In this document: positions 46,901 through 56,800 of the stretch, one piece after another | Layout of the letters: the number at the start of each line of letters is the position of its first letter | How positions within the stretch are numbered: the first letter of the stretch is position 1 | Origin: Rhabditophanes sp. KR3021 | Taxonomy: Eukaryota > Nematoda > Chromadorea > Rhabditida > Alloionematidae | Assembly (NCBI GenBank): GCA_963281155.1 | Contig: CAUJLY010000002.1 | Location: 4,898,001 to 4,962,000 of the forward strand | DNA: 64,000 nucleotides | Reading direction: 5' to 3' | Notes under the pieces: generated by a model | Databases searched by the model: none | Seen by the model: the letters and a program-made list of their open reading frames with translations, nothing else | Told to the model about the DNA's origin: nothing | Made by a program: the position numbers and the translations under genes

Positions 46901-49338
46901 ACCGGTAACTCAGCCATAATTCTTCCTAGGTCCGTCAAGTCTCCTTCCTTTTCAACTTGACAGTCCGTAACTTCCAAAATGTGTTCATTAGTTGCTTGAT
47001 ATTGCTGTGGGTTAGTGAAATATTTTTTTGTGTATTTACGTTCGCTACAAATAGCTCCTAATTCTTCCAAAAATGACATTGATTGAGAAATAGCCAAAGG
47101 TAATGGAGGTTCGGGGGCAAGAAGCAAGAACTGCTGAACTGACATATTAACTGGAGCAAACATTTTTGCATGTAGACAAACATTGTGGATTGCCGATCTT
47201 TTCATCTCCGCAATTTGGCATGGTGGCATTTCGTTGTAATCTTGTTTTGTATATAATCTGAAGCAAAAGCCCCTTGCACATCTTCCAGCTCTGCCTAGTC
47301 TCTGAACACTACTGGACTGTGAAATCAGAACGGTTTTGAGTTGAGTAATTCTCGTTCCTGGATCATAATTCTTTTCCTTAACCCTTCCCGTATCAATTAC
47401 GAATACAACGTCATCAATAGTAACAGATGCTTCAGCGATATTTGTTGATAAGATAACTTTCCTAGTTCCATACTTATTTCTTTCGAAAACTTTCTGTTGA
47501 TCGTCTGAGTTCATTTGAGAGTGCAATATATAAACAATAGGGTCAACTGGCAAGGTCTTAAAAGCTGTGTCGATCATTTCCTTCAAGTTGTTTATGTCTT
47601 CATAGCCTGGCAAAAAAACTAAGATTGCACCCTCTACTTTGGATAATAAACAATATTGAATTACGCGCAACGTTAACTCCAAATCAACAACACTTGCATC
47701 CTTTACGCCTAGATCTTTGTAGTAGTTGTCGATGATGTCTGCTTCGTCTATTGGCGTCTTCTTTATTAAGTGATATATTTTTTCATCGAATGCCTTCGTT
47801 CTGTCATACACGGGATGATTCGTTTGGTAGGCACGAATATGCGATTGATTTGAATTGAAGTAGCCATAGTTAGGAGGAGGCATAGACGGATTAAAAGCAT
47901 CAAAATCGTTTGCCTCATTGAAAGAATTCCATAGATTGTCTTTGGCATTAAAAGTACTTCCGAAAACATCATTGCTTTTTGGTGTAACAAACGGATTATT
48001 ACTCTTAGGAGTAGCAAAGGGGTTGTAAGCTGATGTTGGTGCTGGGATCCTTTGTTGTTCCTTTTTGGCATTATTATAAATAGTATCATTTGACCATACC
48101 CTTTCACTTTGGTCATTTCCGAACATCCTTTGTTCCGCATTTTCTCTCTTATAACCAGTCAACCATAGAACTTTGCTGAGAAATATTTTTTCAACTTGAT
48201 ACAATCGGGCTGGAATGTCGATATGCGCAACTTTTGTATCTCCAAAATATTTCAAAAAAGTGTCTAAATTCCCTTCCATCGTAGCAGACATCAAAATTAC
48301 CTTCAGCTTGTGTCTATTCTTCATGGCTAGTTTGAGAGCAATCAGCAAGTAATCGGTATTAGTTTCCCGTTCATGAATTTCATCCAAAATAACATGTGTC
48401 AAGTCGTCGCCAACTTTTTCTGATGAAAGCATTCGCAACAAAACACCTGATGTCACATATGTTAAAATAGTTGATTTTGACGATTTTTGTTCTAAACGGA
48501 TGTGGTAACCAACAGTTGCCCCAATCGGTTCATTTCTTTCGCGAGCAACTCGTTCAGCAACGGCAATGGCTGGCAAACGTCTTGGTTGTGTACAAATAAT
48601 TTTGATGGGTTCATTTGTTACACAGGCGTCTTCTAGTAGAAATTGCGGAACTTGTGTAGTCTTGCCGCACCCGGTCCCTCCACTAATCAACACCACTTTA
48701 TTGTTCTTAATCGTATTCAGAATTAATTCTTTTTGAGCTGTTGCGGGAAGTGTTTTTCTAAAATGAGCCATATTTGGATCCGAATTTGAAGGTGGAGGAA
48801 CTTGTTTGGAGAATTTTTCACTTTTGAATGACCTCCTGTATTCGTTTCCATTACTCAAAATGTTGGCATGTTTCATACCAGCAGTCAGGTGTGCGACTGT
48901 TTCTGCAAGAGTGATTGGTTTGGCTGATGAAAGTGAATCAATTAATTCAACTTGTGGAGGTTGCAATGAAATACACGAAGCATCCGAATTAGCAATATGT
49001 CTTTGAACTTCCATCTTTTTAGAAATAGTCAATATCCGACTGGTTGGCTTGCCATGGCTTTGAGATTTCAAGTTAAAATGCTGGCATAACTGATGGATGA
49101 TGGCTCTGTCTTCGTTACTTAAGCCTTCTTGTTCCATTTCTAAAAATATAAAACATTAAAGAATCAACAAAAATGAATAGCAATATAAATAGTTGCACTA
49201 TTTAAACGTACGGTCATCATCACTCTGAATAAACTTCTCTAAAATTGCCTTCCATATATTTTTGGTATTTTTCTTGTCATTGGTGCTGTTTCCATAACCT
49301 GATGAAGAGTAATAATTTTTATTCCCATTACTACCCAT
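43998..49338 (-). CDS. YTHDC2-like R3H/DEAH-box RNA helicase
   Basis: Exons 49338-49212, 49139-46463 and 45834-43998 join in phase (C|AA, GG|A) to 1546 residues. The order is an R3H domain near residues 50-85 (NEDRAIIHQLCQHFNL), DEAH helicase motifs GGTGCGKTT near 197, DEIHE near 290, LMSATM near 322 and QRLGRAGR near 655, then winged-helix/HA2 and an OB-fold that continues in exon 3 with SKANVALHPGSIL and SVLLFAGPLRLAQ. The last two and LESWLVFRG match YTHDC2, a helicase of meiotic RNA control. The ankyrin insert and the C-terminal YTH domain of human YTHDC2 are absent. In their places lie a polar insert near residues 390-480 (PFATPKSNN) and a low-complexity tail with HHQN repeats. Intron 2 is 628 nt and contains an HNH gene on the other strand. 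Confidence 0.88.
44790..45025 (-). repeat. Coding tandem repeat of NPHHQN-like units in the helicase tail
   Basis: Seven or so units of 10-15 residues of the form 'NPHHQN.I.NK' follow each other (NPHHQNMIDNK, IHHQQTKIDNK, NSHHQNMADNK, NPHHQTGSN, SHHQNRIVNK, NPHHQNNIGNK). It is a disordered, His/Asn-rich, length-variable region of the helicase C-terminus. Confidence 0.8.
45912..46257 (+). CDS. Intron-type HNH endonuclease, antisense inside a helicase intron
   Basis: An uninterrupted ORF runs through ATG 45934 to the stop at 46257 (107 residues from that ATG). The frame also stays open upstream of the ATG with family-like QYHRMAAIVFLPNP, starting just after TTTTTTAG at 45911, so a spliced upstream exon is possible. 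The core VDHKNRRRNDN, NLRWVTHQEN is the HNH_3-type nuclease, with Asp-His, the central Asn and the LRWVT block intact. RSVKEAAQAIRV and RGFKWEF resemble the NUMOD1 DNA-binding tail. The usual NUMOD4 start is missing here. The whole ORF lies in the 628-nt second intron (46462-45835) of the YTHDC2-like gene, on the opposite strand. Three decayed relatives lie in ankyrin-gene introns. Expression and activity are unknown. Confidence 0.8.
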
Positions 49339-50296
49339 CTTTAATTCGAATTTTTATACTTAGTTAGGAGTATTATTATGAAAGCATTTAGTTTAAATAT
49401 AACTTAAAATCTGTAAATATCAATAAAGATGAATGCGAAAGAAATCGTTCAAAAATGCAGCGCTTAAAAGGGTTTATTTTTAGGTTTAATTTTATGCAGA
49501 AAGTGGCTAGACACTTTTTTAGATCGCGATGGTGACGATTTTCCATTTTTTATCCTATTGGATAGACATCAGTTGAAGTGATCTACTTAGAATGTGCAGG
49601 TGTACAAATGTAAATTGTGACCACCAAAGTAAGAGGTCACAACATAAGTTACTTTTTTTTAATTGGCTAAGACGTTAGATAGTGTAAACAAAAAATGACC
49701 ACTATTGATTGAGGAAAGAATGAATGGAGTGAAGAAGAATATATAAATTATATGCATAATAATATAGAGAAAGATGGTGTGGTCAGTTGGAATGATGTTG
49801 CCGACGGAGATAGGCTGTCTTCTTAAGGAAATATCCAAATACCCCAAAATTGGTATTCCTAAATAACAACAAGGATGTCAAAATGTATACAAACAAAAAG
49901 GTTCATACATGTGTGCACACAAATTTAAATGAAGGAAATGTGTGTTATGTGTATCGTTGGAAAGTAATTTGTAAAGATGAGGCAAAGTCAACAGAGTAAA
50001 TATACTAAAATACACTAACAAATAAAATATACTATAGTAAAATGAAATACATTATAGTAAAATGCACTAGACGATGTGCGTATACATGTGCCGATAAATT
50101 GCAATATGTAATATAATAATCATGTACCATTACATAAATATATGCCGCCTTTTAATTCTAAAAGTACAACTCATTAGCACTCCTCATATTCTATTATAAA
50201 GATTTAATAGACGTAATCTATAGAAACAAATATATAAAAACTTTTATTAATTAACACTAAAGTTGGTCGATTGTTGGTTTGTTTCCCACTAAAAAA
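49339..50296. other. Intergenic with a possible SANT/Myb fragment
   Basis: Mostly AT-rich spacer between the helicase start and MRPL16. It contains TTTTTAGGTTTAATTTTATGCAG near 49480, which is not a spliced leader. The one coding-like piece is listed separately. Confidence 0.5.
49725..49826 (+). pseudogene. Fragment resembling a SANT/Myb DNA-binding helix
   Basis: The frame reads WSEEEYINYMHNNIEKDG then VVSWNDVADGDRLSS and a stop. Spacing of the two Trp residues with acidic residues after the first resembles a SANT repeat. No start or further exons were found, so it is at most a relic. Confidence 0.3.
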
Positions 50297-51110
50297 TTAC
50301 TTATACTTAGCTTTCCAGATGACGTCGTACTGTGAAAGCCACGAATTTGTATTCTGCATATTCCATTTAATGACATTTTCCCATTCAAATTTGTTTTGAT
50401 TGCCTTCTTCAATTTCCTTTTCACGTTGTCTTCGGTCGGCGAGAATTTGAGAAGAAACAAATTCAACGGGAAAGGCAAATCTTTCAGCAATATAAGAGAG
50501 AAAAGCCTTAGCCTCAATTTCGGTAATATATCCACCCACTTCTAGAATAATTCTTTCGGACCTGACAGGCGTGACATACTTAGCAATAGTACCCTTTCCC
50601 CCTCCTAATTTGGTACCTTGAGCTTTTTTGGTTCTGGGTAGCCATGGAGCATCAACACGCCAGATTGCAAATTGGTTTGCGATAAGATTTTTGTTTACTC
50701 TTTCCTGTCAAAAGTAATTGTGTTAATGAATTATTAATGAAAAGGTGCCATACCATAACAAATTTAAAGTCTTTTCCACTTATGAAGCCTCCATTAACAG
50801 CTGCCAAGCCATATTGCTGATGTATCAACTCAGTGTGGACCTCTTCTACTCCTCTAGCCTCAATCATTCTCTTCGTTTCTTTGAACTTTCGTTCCCCAGT
50901 ATCTGCATCAAAATTAGGTTCGACGGGCATAGGTGGAAGTTTGAATTTCCCATCAACCGGAAAGACGACATCTAAAAAGACGAATTATTAGATATAAACA
51001 AACGGCACAAACGTACTCTCATATGTCACTGGAAAAGGGTATTTTTTCATGCCCCTGGAAGCTTGTGAAGCAACAAAGAAGGCATTTTTTAACAGCTTAC
51101 AATTATTCAT
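50297..51110 (-). CDS. mrpl16: Mitochondrial large ribosomal subunit protein uL16m (MRPL16)
   Basis: Exons 51110-51017, 50971-50754 and 50704-50297 join in frame to 239 residues; human MRPL16 has 251. It belongs to the mitochondrial 39S subunit near the peptidyl-transferase centre. The first 25 residues are basic and hydrophobic with ASQASRGMKKYPFPV, a plausible import signal. The core has QQYGLAAVNGGFISG, then NQFAIWRVDAPWLPRTKK and GTKLGGGKGTIAKYVTPV, the most conserved L16 segment. The end VKWNMQNT.. region and YDVIWKAKYK match the family C-terminus (YDLTHKGKYW in human). The assignment is secure. Confidence 0.93.
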
Positions 51111-51317
51111 TTCTGTTGTAATGAACAAGTTAAAAGTTTACAATTCAATATACTTTACTCCAATTGGAATGTTGGGTGGTTGTGTCGACTCTTGATTGGA
51201 AAATGCCCGCCAACAACACAGGGACAAAAAGATATGACCTTGATGAAAGCAATTGTACATAAACATTAGAACCATTCGTTTAAATTATTGACCTATAAGA
51301 GGGTTCTTACTAGCATT

Positions 51318-53178
51318 ATGGGTATTACGGGTTTAAAAGACTTTCTAAAAGATGCCAAACGGACAAATGTAAATTTTAATTACTTTAATCTCTTTTAATT
51401 AGTTTGTCAGGTAAATATCACAGAATGGACTGGTAAATCAATTGCCGTCGACGCGAGTTGTTTCCTATACCGTGGGTTGTATGCTGAAGCCAACGATGTG
51501 TCTAATGGCAAAGTTAGCAATAATTGCGTAGATTTCATGGTTAGAACAGCCAAATTCATCGCGGGTGCAGGAATCCATACTATCTGGGTGTTTGATGGGC
51601 AATATTTACCTTCCAAAAAAGGCACAAATGATAAAAGAAGTGAGATGCGGAAAGAGCAATTAGAGTTGCTGAGGAGATGTAAAAGTACTGGGGATGAAGA
51701 AGGAGCTTTAAATGCTGCTCGAAAGTCTATGGCGGTTACTCCAGAAGTTAAAGCAAAAGTAATGAAAGCGTTAAACAAACTAAATCACGTTGATTGTATT
51801 GTAGCCCCATATGAAGCTGATGCCCAATTAGCCTTTCTAGCTTTAAATGGGATTGTTGACGCAATTGCAACGGGTGATTCCGATCTATTGGTCTTTGGAT
51901 GTAGCAAGGTTATCTTTGACCTTGGACCTAACAATTGTGTTGTAAATTTGTACGAGTCTGCAAATTTTAACAGGGTTCAAATCGATGGAGAACCGCAGTT
52001 TAAAACTTTAGAAGAGTTAAGGTTTATGTGCATCATGAGAGGATGTGATTACTTTTCTGGCTTGGCTGGTATGGGCTTGAAGAAAGCAGCTAAGTATTTT
52101 AATCGGCACCAGTCAAGAGATCCAAATAAGTTTCTTTGCTCATGGTTGAACCAAGACAAGAAAATTAAAATTGATAGTTTTTCGAAGCTTCGCCAAGACT
52201 TCATCGAGGCCAACAATACTTTCCTTTATCAAATCGTGTTTGATCCAAGAGATCGACGACAAAAGCCACTCAATGCTTATCCTGATTCCTTATTAGGTGT
52301 GAATAATCGTGTAAAGACATTGGAAGAAGGTAATTCGCTTTGGTATTGCGGGTATGTCCAAGACCCCCCAATTGCTTTAAGTCTTGCTCTAGGCAATCAT
52401 CCCGTGCACAAAAATGAAGTTTTTGATTTGAAAAGAAATGGGCACCACCGCATGTCAATTTGGAGTAGTGAAAAGTATATTCCAGACTATCCTGTTGAAT
52501 GCGCAAATGTTAAGGATATCCGATTTGTTCCTGAAAACAAAGAGAAAGAAAATGATGATATTCAAATAGTCCATGTTTCGCCTAAAAGTATACGTCCTTT
52601 GCAAAATGTTAAAGGAAACGATGCTCGAAAAAAACCGAATATTTTTGGGAGTGCTGATTTAAGGTATTCTCTACCCAAACCTAAGGCATCACCAAAGACT
52701 ATGCCACTCATGACACCAGAATCAACTCCAAAGCCTACGCCAAATACTGTTAGATTGACCAAAAACGGTAGCTGAACCGGAAAATACCAGTACATCGGTC
52801 GAGACTAACGAAACTAATAATCTTCAGAGATCAAAAACATTTAGTTCAAATACTAAAAGTTCTACATTTAGTTCAAATACCAAAAGCTCTACATTTAATC
52901 GTCGCTTCTCACTGCCTAACAACCGATCTAAAAGTGATTCTAGGCCTGTTAAAAAAAGAACGGCATTGTTGTTTGACGATGACGATAATGAGGCAATGCC
53001 AAATGCAAAGAAAGCAAACATTGAAAAACTGACGGTTGCTGAAAGTATTAAAGAAGACGAAATTAAATTTGTGAAAGAACAAGAAACTTCAAGTTCATTA
53101 AATATTTTTAAAAGAGCTAGTATGTCTGGTACACCAACCTCCACTAATTCTAGTTCTAAATGGTGGTTTCAATGGTAA
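51318..53178 (+). CDS. exo1: Exonuclease 1 (EXO1), with a frame break near the C-terminus
   Basis: Exon 1 is 51318-51368 (MGITGLKDFLKDA) and exon 2 starts at 51411. EXO1 is a FEN1/XPG-family 5' exonuclease and flap nuclease in mismatch repair and DNA end resection. The XPG-N domain has the IAVDASCFLYRG start, and XPG-I has APYEADAQLAFL and GDSDLLVFGC; all carry expected metal-binding acidic residues. The helix-hairpin-helix has GCDYFSGLAGMGLKKA. The frame of exon 2 stops at 52775 (471 residues). Directly overlapping in the +1 frame, a similar Ser/Lys-rich coding stretch continues to 53178 and ends SKWWFQW. The switch lies at AAAAA near 52757. This could be a base-calling error, a true truncation, or an unseen splice; the tail is normally poorly conserved. 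Confidence 0.92.
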
Positions 53179-53882
53179 AGAAAACTATTTTTTAACTGAA
53201 ATCTTTTAATAAAGTTAATTTTTTTAATCATATGTGTTGTTTTTTGAAATATGCTTATTTAAGAATGATAATATTTAAATTTTTGCTTGGTAATAACAGA
53301 TAAAGAAAGACTACGTTTGTGCCTTGCCATGGTATTATTGTGCATTTTTATCCGCTATTGATGCTTACTATTCTTTTTGATCAATTTGGAACTGATAATA
53401 ACCTATTTTGGCACTTATAAACATGTTACGAAACAATTTGTTTTTTGCTCAAAACTCGACTACATATATGACTCCATGCTCGGCTACTGCCTGTACTTGA
53501 TGGGTATTTCTTTATGGCATTAGAATCAGTATTTAAAGCGCTACAAAACTGTTATGACCGATTTTTTTAAATCTGTTCTTTTGGATCTCTCCAACCACAA
53601 ACTTTAAAAACTCCGACTTTTTTATCTTTTGCCCTTCGTCCCCATTTTAAAAATTTACAAAGAAAAAAAGGTTACATAACTAATTTACGGAATTTAAGAA
53701 TTATATGGGGAAATATGTCTATTAATTAAATTCTTTGCAACTAGCTAAAGTGTAATAGACTCAATTAAAAACGAAATATACGTTGTTAAGAATGTTTCCT
53801 TTGTTTAAGTTATGTTTTTAATACAGCTTTTAAAGGTTGAAATGTCATGTTACTTTTATTCATAATAGATTATTTACAAGTT
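53179..53882. other. Intergenic between convergent EXO1 and RhoGEF
   Basis: AT-rich 3' flanks; nothing else recognised. Confidence 0.6.
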
Positions 53883-56800
53883 CTAAATTTTCCAAAACAA
53901 TAAATGATTAACAGCATCATCAGTTCCGATATTTGCATTTGAGGGGTCATTGGTTGTTTCGGCAGCAGAAGGATTAAAATGATCAATACCCTGCCCTCCT
54001 GAAATAACAAACATCTGCTCCATTTGTTGAAGAAGCGAAGCATTTAATGACATTCTTCTTGATTTAGTTGTGCTTGTCAAGGTGTTGTAAGTTGTTGCAT
54101 TAACACATGTCAAAAATTTGGAAGGGCCTGCGTGTCCAATTGAACATACTAAATAATGAGAATATCAATCTATTTAACAACACTTACCATTGAATTGCGG
54201 GACGAAGTTAGTTTTTGGATTCATTATATTGGTTGACAAAATAATACCCGCACTGGTGCCAATCCAGAGTTGATTTCGACAACATAACATTGCCGTGATC
54301 CTCAAACAACCCATCTTATGTTGCCTTATAATATTTTCGGCTGTTGACAGAGTTTTATTAATAATGGGGCTTATACTAAATTCAGTCATCAATTCTAAGG
54401 TAAAAGCATTCAGTAATTTGATATTTGGAGAAGTTGACATCGAAATAAATAAGCTCGAACAATAATTATGCATTGAAGAGATTGTCTCAGTACTATTGCA
54501 CCCAACCTCAACCTTTTTCTCGATTGTTAAGGTCAATGTGTTAAGTAAATAAATATAGTTTTCAGAGGAAAAACATAATCTATTGGTAACAGCTGTCATC
54601 GTATCAATCTTGGCATTTGTGATATTTTTAACAACTTTTTTTTCTAACATGTCCCAGCTCAAATCCTTTTTACGTTTAAAGTAGATTAGTTGGTTTTGGT
54701 GCTTGGAAGACAGTGATATGAACACAACATCATCTACGTAAGCCATGGCAACAATCGGAATTTGTAATTTAGTCATCTTGTCTTTTGATTTGATTTTGAT
54801 ATTGTCATGATAATTGTAGACAAATATTTCTCCATCCTCATTTCCAATCCAAATAGTTGACTGTTGTGTTGCCATACTGGTGGAGGATTGTTCCGAGTCA
54901 TTGAGATCTGTTTCGCTTGAACTGGAGTCTAATAATAGTTCAGACGGACTTTGAAGAGACGATGGGGGGTAGACTTTTTTGCTGTTTTTGCTACGAACCT
55001 TTGGTACTGGAACAGCTATAATGGAGACAATTGCTGAGTTGCCAATAAACGTACTACTTTCAACTGTTGGCTCTCCATTAACATTCAATATTTGCAACTG
55101 TCCACTGAATTTATCTGAAGAACAAACCCATACATTCGAAGCCCCTTCAGCTGATCTACCAAAAGTTGATGTACCAACATTTATTTCCAATCCTGGCCTT
55201 AGCCTTAAAGGAATCATGGATCTAAATTCTGGTGGATGTTGCTGACAATTAGCTGAGTTTTTCAAAGCATGCTTAGAGTCCGTTAAATTACTTTCCCAAA
55301 TCGATCTTTTATCGGCATTACTAAACTGAATATTTAAGTTTTCTATCCCATTAAAAGTAACAACATTCAAGTCAACTGACGTCAAATTGGCATCAATTGA
55401 CATCCTTTCTTCCAGTCCCTTTTGCTTTCTAATTTTGTCCAAATAATTGTCTTCTAAGATAGTTGCCAAGTCTTGATTTGTCGACCCCAGCAGTTTGCTC
55501 AAATCAATCATCTTATTCAAAATACTGCAATCCTCCTGAACTACTTTCAATTCTTTTTTGACACCCTGTAACAAGGGTAATGTGTCTTTACCAACTTCGA
55601 CATCACTCAAACTAATCTTCATCAATAATTTGAATCTATTTTGATTTAAGAAATCTGGTGACTGTGCATTAAAAAATGACTTAATATTTTTTCCATAATG
55701 GTAATTATTATTCGAGCCCGGTTTTCTCCGGACCGACGTCACAATCAACTGATCAGACATCATAAAAATACATCGAGCCTTGCGGTCAGAAGACTGATTT
55801 GAAATGGCCACTAAATCATATCTCAGGAAGATTCTAGATGATGAAACCAAATCATTTAACCCATCTACAATAGCTTCAATTTCACGCAATCTTTGCTCCA
55901 TATGTTCATTGTCTTCTCTCTGTTTATTGATCTTGAGGGCTAGTTCCCGAATATAATGTTTAACACACAGTAACTTCTCATACTCACTATGTTCAACGGG
56001 CGTGTGTTTGATAATTTGCTTCAACAAAAGTTCGTATCGAGGAACTCTTTGAATTGGTAGAATTATCAAACTGTCTAAATCCAACTTAGAGTGGTGTTCT
56101 CTACAACAACGCATATAATACTTTTCAAAGGCCTGCTTTTGTCTAGCCTCACTGATAGCTTGCTTGGCGGCTTTAAAATTATCGACGAAGGCGATGTAAG
56201 TATCAATCATTGATATTTTTTTAAAATGAGCTAACAAGACATCGGCAATAACGTAGTCACCATCTGTAGTTGTTTCCATCCTGGAATACAAAGCTGCCAA
56301 CAACACTTGATGATGAGCCAAAATTTCAGGAAGTTTGTAAAATATTTTGTTAACGGCATCAAATTCTATCAAAGTGCATTCGAGAGGTTGCTTGAGGGGA
56401 CGCATAAATTTTTGAACCATGTAGTCTAATAACTCTACGTATGACTTTTCCGTTTCAAATAATTCACGGATCGCTAGTTTGCGGACATCTTGGTGTCGTC
56501 TTAGTGATGCTCTTGATCTCTTTTTCCACAATATCATATCCGCCTGTAATAAAGTTTGATCCAGATTAGGGGGTGGATATTGCTTAGCCGATACAGGCTT
56601 CAAAGTATTTGAATAATTTACAGGATAAGAGGTCGGGCCTACTGAGCCAGTTTCATAGTTAGTTGCATTGGACGTTCTTCTTGAATCATTTGACCAATCG
56701 TCATAATCAGCCGTTGATTCTTTGTTAAAATGTTCAGATGATTTGAATGAATTTATTAGTTTAGAGAAACGAGAAACACTAGCTATGCTATTGGCCCCCT

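Noticed and set aside
49480..49510. AGGTTTAATTTTATGCAG looks at first like the nematode SL1 leader start (GGTTTAATTACCC).
   Set aside because: The match ends after GGTTTAATT, no Sm site or donor context follows, and it is not a plausible SL RNA gene.
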